Positions 44,486-54,791 of a stretch of 64,000 nt of DNA are shown here, piece by piece. A program made the translations under genes and the position numbers. Each line of letters begins with the position of its first letter. The first letter of the stretch is position 1. This DNA comes from Paracoccus sp. MBLB3053 (GTDB lineage: Bacteria > Pseudomonadota > Alphaproteobacteria > Rhodobacterales > Rhodobacteraceae): contig NZ_JAVQLW010000003.1 of NCBI RefSeq assembly GCF_031822435.1, positions 62,001-126,000 of the forward strand, given 5' to 3'. The notes beneath the pieces are model-generated. The model saw only the letters and a program-made list of their open reading frames with translations, did no database searches and was not told the DNA's origin.

Positions 44486-45961
44486 GTGGAGGAGAGGCTG
44501 GAAACCCTCGACCCGGAGGATTGGCAGGCCTATGCGCGCGAGGTCCATGCGACGCTTGACCGGGCGATCGCCCTGACCGCGAGCCTGGGGCACGATCCGG
44601 TCTGGCGCCCTGTTCCCGCTGAAATCCGCGCGGGATTCGAAAGCGGTGTGCCGCGTGAGCCCTCTTCGCTGGCGGATGTGCTCGACGAGACCTGGGCGAC
44701 GGTTCTGAGCTATCCGTTGGGCAACCGGCATCCGCGCTATTGGATGTGGTACATGGGCGCTTCCTGCCTGACGGGTGCGCTTGGGGATTTCCTGGCAGCG
44801 GTTGACGGATCCAATCTTGGCGGCGGCAATGACGCTGCCGTCGAGGTCGAGCGGCAAGTCCTGCGCTGGCTCAAGGAAATCATCGGCTTCCCGCCCGATG
44901 CAGGGGGGACGCTTACAAGTGGCGGGACGGTTGCGAACCTGATCGGGTTGACCGTCGCGCGGAACCGCATGGCCCAAGGCAATATACGGGAAAACGGGCT
45001 TTCGTCGCTAAAGCAGCCCTTGCGTTACTATGCGTCAGACCAGGTCCATGCCTGCCATCAGAAGGCGATCGAGCTTCTGGGTCTGGGCAATCGCGCGTTG
45101 CGACGCGTTCCGACCCGGGCCGATTGCCGCATGCAGACCGCGGCGCTGCGCGCCGCGATCGCAGAGGATCGCGCGGCAGGTTATTCCCCTGCCTGCGTCA
45201 TTGCGACGGCCGGAACCGTCAATACCGGTGCGATTGACAATCTGCGCGAACTGGCAGGGATCTGCCGCGAGGAAGGTTTGTGGTTTCATGTCGACGGCTG
45301 CATCGGCGCGCTGGCGCGCCTGTCCGAAAGCCATAGGGGGCTGCTCGACGGAATCGAACTGGCAGACAGCGTCGCGCTTGACCCGCACAAGATGATGCAT
45401 GTGCCCTTCGAGGCAGGTTGCGTCCTTGTCCGGGACGCGGCGGCACAACTGCAAAGCTTCTCATTGGGTTCGGAGTATCTTGAATCGATGCAGCGCGGTG
45501 TCTCCGCTGGCGGCTGGCTGTTTGATTACGGCATCCAGACTTCGCGGGGCTTCAGGGCGTTGAAAATCTGGTTGATGCTGAAAGAGCACGGCGCGAACCG
45601 CTTTGGCCGGATCATAACCCGCAACATAGATCAGGCACGGCGAATTGCCGACCGTATCGACGCCGAACCACGCCTGCATCTGTTGTGGCCCGTGACGCTG
45701 GACATCGTCTGCTTCCGCTTCGATCCGGGCGGGCTGGAAACGGCCGCCCTGACCGCCCTGAACATCGAGATCATGATCAGGCTGCAGGAATCGGGCATTG
45801 CGGCTTTCTCGGACACGACTGTTCATGGTGAACACGGATTGCGGATCGCCATCTGCAATCACCGAACGACGGATGAAGACCTTGCGAGCGCGCTGGACGC
45901 AGTCCTGGAATTGGGTGAACGCCTCTGCAAGGAAAGATCTGTTTCCGAGCCGGCCAAATAG
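44486..45961 (+). CDS. PLP-dependent group II amino acid decarboxylase
   Basis: 491 residues from a GTG start 6 bases after the upstream stop. Related to aromatic-amino-acid and other group II decarboxylases: GNRHPRYWMWYMGASCLTGALGDFLA, SGGTVANLIGLTVARN, the HACHQKAIELLGLG stretch (His stacking on PLP) and DPHKMMHVPFEAG with the PLP Lys302. Substrate specificity cannot be read out. Co-transcription with a cysteine synthase-like enzyme suggests it decarboxylates that enzyme's product to an amine. Confidence 0.85.
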   Translation: MEERLETLDPEDWQAYAREVHATLDRAIALTASLGHDPVWRPVPAEIRAGFESGVPREPSSLADVLDETWATVLSYPLGNRHPRYWMWYMGASCLTGALGDFLAAVDGSNLGGGNDAAVEVERQVLRWLKEIIGFPPDAGGTLTSGGTVANLIGLTVARNRMAQGNIRENGLSSLKQPLRYYASDQVHACHQKAIELLGLGNRALRRVPTRADCRMQTAALRAAIAEDRAAGYSPACVIATAGTVNTGAIDNLRELAGICREEGLWFHVDGCIGALARLSESHRGLLDGIELADSVALDPHKMMHVPFEAGCVLVRDAAAQLQSFSLGSEYLESMQRGVSAGGWLFDYGIQTSRGFRALKIWLMLKEHGANRFGRIITRNIDQARRIADRIDAEPRLHLLWPVTLDIVCFRFDPGGLETAALTALNIEIMIRLQESGIAAFSDTTVHGEHGLRIAICNHRTTDEDLASALDAVLELGERLCKERSVSEPAK

Positions 45962-46001
45962 ACCGACCCGGACCGATCTCGCGCAGGTCTGTTCCGGCTG
46001 C

Positions 46002-46964
46002 CTAGAATGGGCTGTCGGGGAAATAGAACTGTTCGGCGTTTTCCGGTGTGATCAACTGGGACCCGATGATAAAACGGCCCGTGACAGGCGCCTTCGAGAC
46101 GAAATGCAGTGCGGTCATCTCGATTGCGGATGAGATCAGCGCCGGGGGATAGGTTACGTTGACAGGCAGTTGCTTGTCGCCTTCCATGATCCGCTTGACG
46201 ATCTCCTTCATGCCGGCCCCGCCGATCACCCACATCTCGTCGTTGCGATTGGCGGCCGAGATGGCCTCCATCACGCCGATCGCCATGTCGTCATCCGCTG
46301 CCCAGACGGCGTCGATCTCGGGATATTTCGACAGGAAGTCCTGCATCACGGTGAATGCATCGTCGCGGTTCCAGTTGCCATGCTGCATGTCGAGTATCTC
46401 GACCCCGGAACCTTCCAGCGCTTTCTGGAAGGCATCGACCCGTTCATTGTCGAGCGTGGTCGGAATTCCCCGCAGCACGACGATCTTGTCGCCAGATTGC
46501 AGGTTTGCCTTGAAGTAATCTCCTGCGACCCGTCCGAATGCCGTATTGTCGCCCGCGACGTAAAGATCCTCGATGCCTTCCTCGGAAAGACCACGATCGA
46601 CGACGGTCACGAATTTGCCCGCATCCTTGACCGCCTTGACCGGTGCGGTCAAAGGCTCGGATTCGAACGGCAGGACGACAAGCCCGTCAATGTTGCGGGT
46701 CGCCATCATGTCTTCGATGTCGTTGACCTGCTTGGCGGATTCGCCCGCCGTGGCAAGTACGAATTCGAGGTTGGGATAGGTTTCGCTCAGCCGCTTGATG
46801 GTGTCCTGCGCGTGCCAGTTCAGGCCGCCCATGAAGCCATGCGTGGCGGACGGGATCGACACGCCGATGATCTTCTTTTCGGCATCCTGCGCAACGGCGG
46901 CTCCGGCCGACATGGCCAGCGTTGCGGCCAGTGCCGCGCCTTTCATCACGTCTCTGCGTTTCAT
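46002..46964 (-). CDS. Ribose-type sugar ABC transporter substrate-binding protein
   Basis: 320 residues; ATG at 46964 after GGGGAGGAGAGG. The N-terminal [17 protein letters not shown] resembles a twin-arginine signal (RR followed by a hydrophobic stretch, AxA cleavage near residue 25), so export may be by Tat; Sec is not excluded. The mature protein is a type I periplasmic binding protein of the RbsB class: [59 protein letters not shown] region. Last gene of a leftward catabolic operon. Ligand unknown. Confidence 0.92.
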   Translation of the reverse strand: MKRRDVMKGAALAATLAMSAGAAVAQDAEKKIIGVSIPSATHGFMGGLNWHAQDTIKRLSETYPNLEFVLATAGESAKQVNDIEDMMATRNIDGLVVLPFESEPLTAPVKAVKDAGKFVTVVDRGLSEEGIEDLYVAGDNTAFGRVAGDYFKANLQSGDKIVVLRGIPTTLDNERVDAFQKALEGSGVEILDMQHGNWNRDDAFTVMQDFLSKYPEIDAVWAADDDMAIGVMEAISAANRNDEMWVIGGAGMKEIVKRIMEGDKQLPVNVTYPPALISSAIEMTALHFVSKAPVTGRFIIGSQLITPENAEQFYFPDSPF

Positions 46965-46983
46965 TTTCCTCTCCTCCCCAGGA

Positions 46984-47955
46984 TTACCGCTCCTCGGCGG
47001 CGCTCTTTTCCCGCTGCAAGACGACAGCAAGAACGATGATGACCCCCTGGATGGCCCCGTTCAGGTAGGGGCTGACCAGATCGGCCAAGTTCAGGATATT
47101 GTCGATCAGGGACAAGATGAGGACGCCGACCACGGTACCCCAGACCCGACCCGTTCCGCCCTTGAGCGCCGTGCCACCGATGATGACGGCTGCAATCGCC
47201 TCAAGTTCCCACAGCACGCCAGTCGAGCCCGAGGCCGAACCCAGGCGGGGAACGTAAAGCACGACGGCAAGCCCGACCAGAAGCCCGAGAAACACATAGG
47301 TCATCAGCTTCACCCGATTCACGTCGATCGCGGAATAGCGTGCGACGCGCTCGTTCGAGCCTATGGCCTCGACATGGCGTCCAAAGCGGGAATGGCGCAT
47401 CATCCATTCCCCGATGATCGCGACGACGGCAAAGGTGATGATCGGCCAGGTGATCCAGCCGATGCCGCCATAATAGACCGGGCGATAAAGCGTGCGAAGC
47501 CCGGATTGCAGGCTGAGTGTTCCGCCATCTGCGAGCCAGGTCACCAGGGATCGAAAGATCCCCATCGTGCCCAGGGTGACGATAAATGGCTCGATCCGGG
47601 CCTTGGTGACCAGCGCGCCGTTCAGATAGCCCGCAGCCAGCCCCCCGACCAGCGCGACTGCGATGCCCAGGATGATCGTGACCAAGTTCGGCCCCAGTGC
47701 CGGAAGCGCCGCGTTCATGGCAAGGATTGCGAGCCCGGCGAGAAAGGCCGCCATAGAGCCAACCGAAAGATCAAGCCCGCCCGATGTGATGACAAATGTC
47801 ATGCCCACGGCGATCAAGCCGATGAAGGCCGAGCGGGCGAGCACATTCGCAATATTTGCGGGCGCAAGAAACGAGGGGTTCAGGAAGGCCCCAAGTGCCA
47901 CCAGCGCGACAAGGGCGACGACGGGACCAAGCATATGCAGGTTGGGGCGCTTCAT
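46984..47955 (-). CDS. Ribose-type sugar ABC transporter permease
   Basis: 323 residues with about eight to ten hydrophobic segments. RbsC-class motif AFIGLIAVGMTFVITSGGLDLSVGSMAAF is clear (core: GMTFVITSGGLDLSVGS), and YLNGALVTKARIEPFIVTLGTMGI is also family-typical. The start overlaps the ATPase gene stop. It pairs with the binding protein gene 19 bases downstream. Confidence 0.94.
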   Translation of the reverse strand: MKRPNLHMLGPVVALVALVALGAFLNPSFLAPANIANVLARSAFIGLIAVGMTFVITSGGLDLSVGSMAAFLAGLAILAMNAALPALGPNLVTIILGIAVALVGGLAAGYLNGALVTKARIEPFIVTLGTMGIFRSLVTWLADGGTLSLQSGLRTLYRPVYYGGIGWITWPIITFAVVAIIGEWMMRHSRFGRHVEAIGSNERVARYSAIDVNRVKLMTYVFLGLLVGLAVVLYVPRLGSASGSTGVLWELEAIAAVIIGGTALKGGTGRVWGTVVGVLILSLIDNILNLADLVSPYLNGAIQGVIIVLAVVLQREKSAAEER

Positions 47956-49433
47956 GCGGCCTCATTCACGCCCATGGCAAGGCGTACAATATTTTCCTCG
48001 GTCATGTCGCTGCCCTTCAGTTCGCCCGCGATCCTTCCGCTTCGCATCACAAGCACGCGGTCCGATATACCGATGACCTCTGTCATCTCGCTGCTGATGA
48101 CGACAATGCTGCGGCCCTGGTCGGCCAGTCTGCGGATGAAGGCGTAGATCTGCCGTTTGGTGCCGACATCGATCCCCCTTGTCGGTTCGTCGATCAGGAT
48201 GATCTCGGGGTCGGGCAACATCGTCTTTGCCAACAGAAGTTTCTGTTGATTGCCTCCGGAAAGCTTGCCCGCTGGCATGTCGCGGCGCGGAGCGCGGATG
48301 TCGAACTCTTTCGAGGCACTATCCAGGGCCCGATCCTCGGCGCGCGTGTCCAGATGCCACTTGCCAAAGCGCTCGAGCGCGGCGAGGGTCAGGTTCGTGC
48401 GCAGCGATTTTTGCAGCAGCAGGCCCGCTTCCTTCCTGTCTTCGGTCAGATAGGCCAGTCCTGCGGCAAAGGCATCGCGCAATCCCTGAATTCGGACTAG
48501 CTTGCCGTTCACGCGAACTTCGCCCGATGCAGGACGAAGTCCCACGAGGCCCTCGGCCAATTCCGTCCGACCCGAGCCGACCAGCCCGGCAATGCCCAGC
48601 ACTTCACCCTTGGCCAGGGTCAGGCTTGCCTGATGGACCGCCCCGGGCACGTTCAGCCCTACCACTTCAAGGGCGGCTTTGCCGAGGGGGGTGCCCTTCG
48701 GCGGATAGAAGTCCCGCAACTCGCGGCCGACCATGGCCGTGGCCATCTGGTTTTCGTTCATCTCGCCGCGTTCAGCGCGGCGGACCACGCGGCCGTCGCG
48801 TAGGACGGTGATACGGTCCGCGAGATGCTCGACCTCATCCAATCGATGCGAACAATACAGGATCGCGACGCCCTCCGCCTTTAACCGATCGATTTGTTCA
48901 TAGAGCGTGCCCACTTCACGATGAGTCAGAACCGCGCTGGGTTCGTCCATGATGAGCACGCGTGCCCTGCGCGACAACGCCTTGGCGATCTCGACCATCT
49001 GACGGTCGGGGACTGACAGGCTGCGGATCAGGCTGTCGGGGTCTATCTTGCTGTGCAATCGTCCCAGCAGTGCCAGGGTCTCTGCGCGCATCGCGGCATG
49101 ATCGAGCCGCCAGTTCCCTGTTTCCCGCCCAAGAAAGACATTGGCCGCGACGCTGAGATCCTGGGCGAGGTTGAATTCCTGGTGGATGACGGTGATCCCG
49201 GCCGCCTCGGCCTCGGGTCCGCTCGCAAAGCGGTGGGGCTTGTCATCCAGCAGGATCTCTCCGCTGCTCGGATCCAGAAAACCGCCGAGGATCTTCATGA
49301 TCGTGGACTTTCCGGCCCCATTTTCGCCGATCAGCGCGTGAACCTCGCCGGGTTCCAGCGCGAGGTCGACGCCGTGCAATACCTCGATCGGGCCGAAGCT
49401 CTTCGAAACATTGCGCAGCGCCAGCACCGTCAT
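47952..49433 (-). CDS. Ribose-type sugar ABC transporter ATPase with two nucleotide-binding domains
   Basis: 493 residues. The first ABC domain has Walker A GENGAGKSTIMKILGG and Walker B VLIMDEPSAVLT. The second has the degenerate Walker A GLVGSGRTELAEGLVG typical of sugar (RbsA/XylG) ATPases, and LSGGNQQKLLLAKTML with Walker B IILIDEPTRGIDVG. ATGA overlaps on both sides couple it with the oxidoreductase upstream and the permease downstream. Confidence 0.95.
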   Translation of the reverse strand: MTVLALRNVSKSFGPIEVLHGVDLALEPGEVHALIGENGAGKSTIMKILGGFLDPSSGEILLDDKPHRFASGPEAEAAGITVIHQEFNLAQDLSVAANVFLGRETGNWRLDHAAMRAETLALLGRLHSKIDPDSLIRSLSVPDRQMVEIAKALSRRARVLIMDEPSAVLTHREVGTLYEQIDRLKAEGVAILYCSHRLDEVEHLADRITVLRDGRVVRRAERGEMNENQMATAMVGRELRDFYPPKGTPLGKAALEVVGLNVPGAVHQASLTLAKGEVLGIAGLVGSGRTELAEGLVGLRPASGEVRVNGKLVRIQGLRDAFAAGLAYLTEDRKEAGLLLQKSLRTNLTLAALERFGKWHLDTRAEDRALDSASKEFDIRAPRRDMPAGKLSGGNQQKLLLAKTMLPDPEIILIDEPTRGIDVGTKRQIYAFIRRLADQGRSIVVISSEMTEVIGISDRVLVMRSGRIAGELKGSDMTEENIVRLAMGVNEAA

Positions 49434-50524
49434 GGGGAAACCTCGGTCCAGGCGCCATCGCGTTCGGACGAAGACTTTGCCGCGGTGATGAAGGCCATGC
49501 CGGAAAGCCCGGCCGAAAGTCCTGGGACACGATCAGCGGCGGACAGATCGCCACGAATGATGGACGCGATGTCCAGATAGAGGTTCGCGAAGCCTTCCAG
49601 ATATCCTTCCGGGTGGCCGGGCGGAGTTCGAAACGAGGCCGAGCGGTCATGCGCCCGCGTCAGGATCTGCGCAGGGCCGTTCTTGGGCGAAAAAATCAGC
49701 CGCTCGCTGTCCGAAAGTCGCCACTCCAGTGCGGCCTCGTCGCCGAACACGCGCAAGGACAGTCCGTTTTCCTGCCCGACTGCAACCTGGCTCGCCCAGA
49801 TGCCACCTTTTGCGCCCGAGGCATAGCGCAGCGCGACCCGCGCATCATCGTCGATCGGGCGGCCCGGCACCATGCTCGAGAGATCGGCCGAGACATAGCT
49901 GGGGGTCTGGCCGGTGACGAATTCGGCCAATTGCCAGGCGTGCGTGCCGATATCGCCAAGCGCGCCTGCGCCTGCCTGCGCCGGATCAGTGCGCCAATCG
50001 GCCTGCTTGCTGCGAACATTGTCCGCGAGCCAACCTTGCAGATATTCGGCCTGAACCAGCCGAACTTGACCCAATGATCCTTCGGCGACTCGGGCGCGCG
50101 CCTCACGCACCATGGGCAAGGCCGAATAGTTATGCGTCAGGAAAAAGCGCGCTGAACTGGCTTCGGCAGCCTTGGCGATCTCGCGGGCCTGTTGCGAAGT
50201 GGCGGTCAGAGGCTTGTCGCAGATGACATGGATGCCCGCATTGAGAAAAGCGACGGCTGGTGCGGCATGCATGTGATTTGGCGTCACGATCGCGACGGCT
50301 TCGATGCCATCCTCGCGCAGGGGTTCCGCCTCGGCCATGGCCGCGAAACTGGAATAGCTGCGAATTCCCAGTTCGGCGGCGCTCGTTGTCGCGCGATCAG
50401 GATCGCTGCTGAGTGCCCCCGCGACCAGATCGAACCGCCCATCCATGCGTGCAGCAATGCGGTGGATCGCACCGATGAATGCACCGCTGCCGCCGCCGAC
50501 CATCCCCAAACGGATAGGTTTCAT
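49430..50524 (-). CDS. Gfo/Idh/MocA family NAD(P)-dependent oxidoreductase
   Basis: 364 residues. Start at 50524, which overlaps the stop of the upstream gene. N-terminal Rossmann motif LGMVGGGSGAFIGAIHRIAA, then EAVAIVTPNHMHA and CDKPLTATSQQAREI with the Lys of the EKP/DKP catalytic motif; GALGDIGTHAWQLAEFVTG carries the Asp and His pair. Members oxidise sugars or inositols to keto-sugars. In context it processes the sugar brought in by the adjacent importer. Confidence 0.92.
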   Translation of the reverse strand: MKPIRLGMVGGGSGAFIGAIHRIAARMDGRFDLVAGALSSDPDRATTSAAELGIRSYSSFAAMAEAEPLREDGIEAVAIVTPNHMHAAPAVAFLNAGIHVICDKPLTATSQQAREIAKAAEASSARFFLTHNYSALPMVREARARVAEGSLGQVRLVQAEYLQGWLADNVRSKQADWRTDPAQAGAGALGDIGTHAWQLAEFVTGQTPSYVSADLSSMVPGRPIDDDARVALRYASGAKGGIWASQVAVGQENGLSLRVFGDEAALEWRLSDSERLIFSPKNGPAQILTRAHDRSASFRTPPGHPEGYLEGFANLYLDIASIIRGDLSAADRVPGLSAGLSGMAFITAAKSSSERDGAWTEVSP

Positions 50525-51573
50525 AGCCCAAGCGCCCTTTCGATCGCCATGCGGTCCACCGCGCTTGCCGCGAAATCGTCGAAGGCATGGGGGGTGACGC
50601 GAATGATATGCTCGCGGACAAAGCGCGCGCCCTCTTTCGCACCATCCTCCGGGTGCTTGAGCGCGCATTCCCACTCCACCACGGCCCAGCCGCCGAACCC
50701 GTATTGCGTCAACTTCGAGAAGATCGCGCCGAAATCGACCTGACCGTCGCCCAGGCTGCGGAACCTTCCGGCACGGTCCAGCCAGGGCTGGTAGCCGCCA
50801 TACACACCTTGCCGCCCATTCGGCCGGAACTCGGCATCCTTGACATGGAACATGCGGATGCGGTCGTGATAGATGTCGATATTCTGCAGGTAATCAAGCT
50901 GCTGCAGCACATAGTGTGACGGATCGTAAAGCATGTTCGCGCGGGCATGGCCATTGACGCGGTCGAGGAACATTTCGAATGTCACCCCGTCATGCAGATC
51001 TTCGCCCGGATGGATTTCGTAGCAGATGTCGATGCCATTTTCCTCGGCCAGATCCAGAAGCGGGCGCCACCGTGCCGCCAATGCATCGAACGCTGTCTCT
51101 ACCAGACCCGGGGTGCGCTGCGGCCAAGGATAAAGATAGGGCCAGGCAAGCGCCCCCGAAAAGGAGGCCATGGCATTGAGCCCCAACAGGCGGCTGACCC
51201 GGATCGCGCGGCCGACCTGATCGACCGCCCATTCCTGCCGGGCTTTCGGATTGCCGCGAAGGCTTTCGGGTGCGAAGGCATCAAAGCCCGCATCATAGGC
51301 CGGATGGACCGCGACCAGCTGACCTTGAAGATGCGTCGACAGCTCTGTCACCTCGACGCCGTTCTGTCGCGCGATGCCCAGAAACTCGTCGCGGTAATCC
51401 TGCGAGCTTTCCGCACGATCTAGATCAAGAATTCGCGGATCATGCGTCGGCACCTGCACGCCCGCATAACCGCAATCGGCCGCCCAGCGGGTAATCCCGT
51501 CCCATGAATCAAAAGGTGCCTCGGCACCTATGAACTGCGCCAGAAACAACGCAGGTCCCTTGATGGTCTGCAT
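50521..51573 (-). CDS. Sugar phosphate isomerase/epimerase-like TIM barrel protein
   Basis: 350 residues, ATG at 51573 after GAGTGAGGA. AP_endonuc_2 (xylose isomerase-like) TIM barrel: NGIDICYEIHPGEDLHDG with metal-binding Glu, NMLYDPSHYVLQQLD with Asp and His, IRMFHVKDAEF with His and Asp, and AVVEWECAL with the last Glu. First gene of the leftward operon. It likely isomerises or dehydrates the keto-sugar or inosose made by the oxidoreductase; substrate unknown. Confidence 0.9.
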   Translation of the reverse strand: MQTIKGPALFLAQFIGAEAPFDSWDGITRWAADCGYAGVQVPTHDPRILDLDRAESSQDYRDEFLGIARQNGVEVTELSTHLQGQLVAVHPAYDAGFDAFAPESLRGNPKARQEWAVDQVGRAIRVSRLLGLNAMASFSGALAWPYLYPWPQRTPGLVETAFDALAARWRPLLDLAEENGIDICYEIHPGEDLHDGVTFEMFLDRVNGHARANMLYDPSHYVLQQLDYLQNIDIYHDRIRMFHVKDAEFRPNGRQGVYGGYQPWLDRAGRFRSLGDGQVDFGAIFSKLTQYGFGGWAVVEWECALKHPEDGAKEGARFVREHIIRVTPHAFDDFAASAVDRMAIERALGL

Positions 51574-51609
51574 GGTTTTCCTCACTCCCTGACTTCAGGC
51601 TGCCTTGCA

Positions 51610-51625
51610 TTGAAATCGATTGCAA
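51610..51625. promoter_or_regulatory. LacI-type operator in the divergent region
   Basis: TTGAAATCGATTGCAA is a 16-base palindrome with one mismatched pair and the central CG typical of LacI-family sites. It lies 37 bases before the sugar operon start and 53 bases before the LacI regulator start, suited to control both. Confidence 0.75.
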
Positions 51626-51677
51626 GAACTAGTTTCCTGCCTTGCGACGAGGTTGCGGGACGACTTACTCTGAGCAC

Positions 51678-52724
51678 ATGGAGAAGTTCGTCCCTCGTGT
51701 GAAACTAGCCGACGTGGCTCGCCTCGCCGGAGTTTCGGCATCAACCGTCAGTCGTGTTCTGTCCAATCCAGAAGTGGTCGCCGTAACGACCAGGCAGGCG
51801 GTGATGAATGCGGTTGAGGCCACTGGCTACCGGCTGAACCACGCTGCGAGGAACCTGCGAAAGCAACGCACCGGAAGCGTCGTGGCGCTGGTCCCCAATC
51901 TGGGAAATCCGTTCTTTTCGAAGATCCTTGCAGGCATGGGCCGTGAACTTGCCCAGGCAGGTTACGATCTGCTGGTGGCAGACACCATGGAGGGATCAGC
52001 AGAGCAGAAATCTTTCCGCCGTTTTTTCGATCCGTCCCGTGCTGACGGTATCATTCTGCTGGACGGTCGTGTTCCTGCGGATGAACTCGCGCCGCAGCTC
52101 GGACTTCCGCCGATGGTCTGTGCTTGTGAATGGGTCGAGGGTGCCGATTTGCCTTGCGTCAGGCTCGACAACGAAGCGGGGAGCCGGCTCGCAGTCGAAC
52201 ACCTGCTTTCGCTAGGCCATCGTCATATCGGATTGATCGGTGGACCGGCCGGGAACGTCCTGCACATGGCCCGTCTCGCGGCGTCGAAGGCCGCCGCAGG
52301 GAATGCCCGACTTACCCTTTTCCAAGGTGATTTCACCCTGCAATCTGGACTGGCCGCCGCGCGAAGCTGGATCGACATGCCCCGTGCTGACCGACCTTCC
52401 GCGATCCATGCCTTTTCGGACGAAATGGCATGCGCCTTTCTGTCGACCGTTCAGCAGGCCGGGTTTCGGGTTCCCGAGGATGTGTCGATCGTCGGCTTCG
52501 ATGACATTGAGCTCGCCTCGTTCCTGACGCCGGCGTTGACCACGATCCATCAACCGAAACGACAAATTGGCCGCGATGCTGCGCGACTCATCCTTCGCGC
52601 GATCGGTGGCGAGAGCGTTACCCCTGTGACCCGTTTGGTTCCGGATCTGATGATCCGAGGCTCGACCGGTATCGCGTCAGACCGCATCCATGGTGGCCGT
52701 CGGGGCGCGAAGGCCGATCGGTAA
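51678..52724 (+). CDS. LacI family transcriptional regulator of the sugar operon
   Basis: 348 residues from the ATG at 51678. N-terminal LacI DNA-binding part VKLADVARLAGVSASTVSRVLSNPEVV with the hinge NHAARNLRKQRTGSV, then a periplasmic-binding-protein-like core: LVPNLGNPFFSKILAGMG, LSLGHRHIGLIGGP, VPEDVSIVGFDDIELASFLTP and HQPKRQIGRDAA. Divergent from the sugar ABC/isomerase operon, so it is its likely repressor, released by the imported sugar or a product. Confidence 0.93.
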   Translation: MEKFVPRVKLADVARLAGVSASTVSRVLSNPEVVAVTTRQAVMNAVEATGYRLNHAARNLRKQRTGSVVALVPNLGNPFFSKILAGMGRELAQAGYDLLVADTMEGSAEQKSFRRFFDPSRADGIILLDGRVPADELAPQLGLPPMVCACEWVEGADLPCVRLDNEAGSRLAVEHLLSLGHRHIGLIGGPAGNVLHMARLAASKAAAGNARLTLFQGDFTLQSGLAAARSWIDMPRADRPSAIHAFSDEMACAFLSTVQQAGFRVPEDVSIVGFDDIELASFLTPALTTIHQPKRQIGRDAARLILRAIGGESVTPVTRLVPDLMIRGSTGIASDRIHGGRRGAKADR

Positions 52725-52747
52725 GCTTTCAGTAGCGGGCCAGTTGA

Positions 52748-52782
52748 GCCGTCGCCCGCTTTGTCCATCGGCGGGCGACGGC
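52748..52782. terminator. Bidirectional terminator between lacI-type gene and ilvD
   Basis: A perfect 12-base stem (GCCGTCGCCCGC / GCGGGCGACGGC, 11-base loop) in the 66 bases between two convergent genes. On + it is followed by GTGTGTTTCT, a weak T run. Confidence 0.7.
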
Positions 52783-52790
52783 GTGTGTTT

Positions 52791-54626
52791 CTATTCGGGC
52801 AGGATGCGAACGGCGCCCTTGTCTGCCGATGAGGCGAAGGCGGCATAGGCGCGAAGCGCGAGCGTTACGTTGCGCTTGCGCTGTTCGGCTGGTTTCCAGC
52901 CCTGCTGGTCCTGTGCGGCGCGCCGATCGGCAAGCTCGGCCTCATTCACGGCAAGGTTGATCGTTCGGTTGGGAATGTCGATCTCGATGATGTCGCCATT
53001 GCGGACCAGACCGATCATGCCGCCCTGCGCCGCTTCGGGCGAGCAATGGCCGATCGACAGCCCCGAGGTTCCGCCCGAAAAGCGACCGTCGGTGATCAGG
53101 GCGCAGGATTTTCCAAGGCCCTTAGATTTGAGGTAGCTGGTCGGGTACAGCATTTCCTGCATGCCCGGACCGCCCTTCGGACCTTCATAGCGGATCACGA
53201 CCACGTCGCCGGCTTTGACCTTGTTGCCGAGGATGCCGCTGACTGCAGCGTCCTGGCTTTCGAAGACGACGGCAGGCCCGGTGAATTTCAGGATCGAGTC
53301 GTCAACTCCCGCGGTTTTCACAATGCAGCCGTCGAGCGCGATATTGCCCTTGAGAACCGCAAGGCCGCCATCGGCCGAAAAAGGCGCATTGACCGAGCGG
53401 ATGACGCCATTCTGGCGATCCATGTCCAGCGTGTCCCAGCGCGCCGACTGCGAGAAGGCCGTCTGGGTCGGGATGCCGCCGGGGGCCGCGCGGTAGAAAT
53501 CGTGGACCGCTTCGCTGTCGGTCCGGTCGATATCCCAGCGGTCGATCGCGTCACCTAGCGTGGGGCTGTGAACCGTTGGCGTGTCGCGATGGATCAGTCC
53601 GCCTCGTTCCAGCTGACCTAGGATCGCCATGATCCCACCGGCGCGATGAACGTCCTCCATGTGCACGTCCTGTTTGGCGGGTGCGACCTTGGACAGGCAA
53701 GGAACATTGCGGCTGAGCCGGTCGATGTCGCCAAGGTCGAAATCGATGCCGCCTTCATGGGCGGCCGCAAGGATATGCAGAACCGTATTCGTCGAACCGC
53801 CCATGGCAATGTCAAGCGACATGGCGTTCTCGAAGGCGCGCTTGTTCGCGACGTTGCGAGGCAGGACGTTCACGTCGTTCTGTTCATAGTAGCGACGCGC
53901 AAGGTCGACGATGACATGGCCAGCTTCGACGAAAAGCCGCTTGCGGTCGGCATGGGTCGCCAGCGTCGATCCATTGCCCGGCAGGGAAAGCCCGAGCGCC
54001 TCGGTCAGGCAGTTCATCGAGTTCGCGGTGAACATGCCCGAGCAAGAGCCGCAGGTCGGGCAGGCCGAACGCTCGATGGTCTGGACGTCCTCGTCCGAAA
54101 CGGAATCGTCGGCGGCGGCGACCATCGCATCGACCAGGTCCAGCGCATGGGTCTTGCCGTGCATGACGACCTTGCCCGCTTCCATAGGGCCGCCCGAAAC
54201 GAAGATCGCGGGAATGTTCAACCGCATTGCAGCGTTCAGCATGCCGGGGGTGATCTTGTCGCAGTTCGAAATGCAGACCATGGCGTCGGCGCAATGGGCA
54301 TTCACCATGTATTCCACGCTATCGGCGATGATCTCGCGCGAAGGCAGCGAATAAAGCATGCCGTCATGGCCCATCGCGATGCCGTCATCGACCGCGATCG
54401 TATTGAACTCCTTGGCGACACCGCCAGCCGCTTCGATCTCGCGCGCGACGAGCTGGCCCAGATCCTTCAGGTGGACGTGACCCGGCACGAACTGGGTGAA
54501 GGAATTGACCACGGCGATAATGGGCTTGCCGAAGTCACCGTCCTTCATCCCCGTGGCACGCCAGAGGCCGCGGGCCCCGGCCATGTTCCGTCCATGGGTG
54601 GTCGTGCGAGAGCGATAGGCTGGCAT
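52791..54626 (-). CDS. ilvD: Dihydroxy-acid dehydratase
   Basis: 611 residues, full length. Fe-S dehydratase of valine/isoleucine synthesis, acting on 2,3-dihydroxy-3-methyl acids. N-terminal [20 protein letters not shown], cluster Cys in [14 protein letters not shown] and [19 protein letters not shown], and [19 protein letters not shown] near the C-terminus. Monocistronic, convergent with the LacI gene. No leader peptide or attenuator is evident in the 247 bases upstream, which hold only a long hairpin. Confidence 0.98.
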   Translation of the reverse strand: MPAYRSRTTTHGRNMAGARGLWRATGMKDGDFGKPIIAVVNSFTQFVPGHVHLKDLGQLVAREIEAAGGVAKEFNTIAVDDGIAMGHDGMLYSLPSREIIADSVEYMVNAHCADAMVCISNCDKITPGMLNAAMRLNIPAIFVSGGPMEAGKVVMHGKTHALDLVDAMVAAADDSVSDEDVQTIERSACPTCGSCSGMFTANSMNCLTEALGLSLPGNGSTLATHADRKRLFVEAGHVIVDLARRYYEQNDVNVLPRNVANKRAFENAMSLDIAMGGSTNTVLHILAAAHEGGIDFDLGDIDRLSRNVPCLSKVAPAKQDVHMEDVHRAGGIMAILGQLERGGLIHRDTPTVHSPTLGDAIDRWDIDRTDSEAVHDFYRAAPGGIPTQTAFSQSARWDTLDMDRQNGVIRSVNAPFSADGGLAVLKGNIALDGCIVKTAGVDDSILKFTGPAVVFESQDAAVSGILGNKVKAGDVVVIRYEGPKGGPGMQEMLYPTSYLKSKGLGKSCALITDGRFSGGTSGLSIGHCSPEAAQGGMIGLVRNGDIIEIDIPNRTINLAVNEAELADRRAAQDQQGWKPAEQRKRNVTLALRAYAAFASSADKGAVRILPE

Positions 54627-54791
54627 AGTCGAAATTCCCGTTTTGTGCTGAACCGCTCCGGGTCCGAGCGTTCGTTATCACTTCAGGCGGGGAACGTTCC
54701 AGTGCTGCCGACGCAATTTATGACATTAAGTGGTCCGAAAAGTGAAACTTCCGTTCGCGTCCGGTCAGGTTTGAACGTCGGCACCCTTCGG

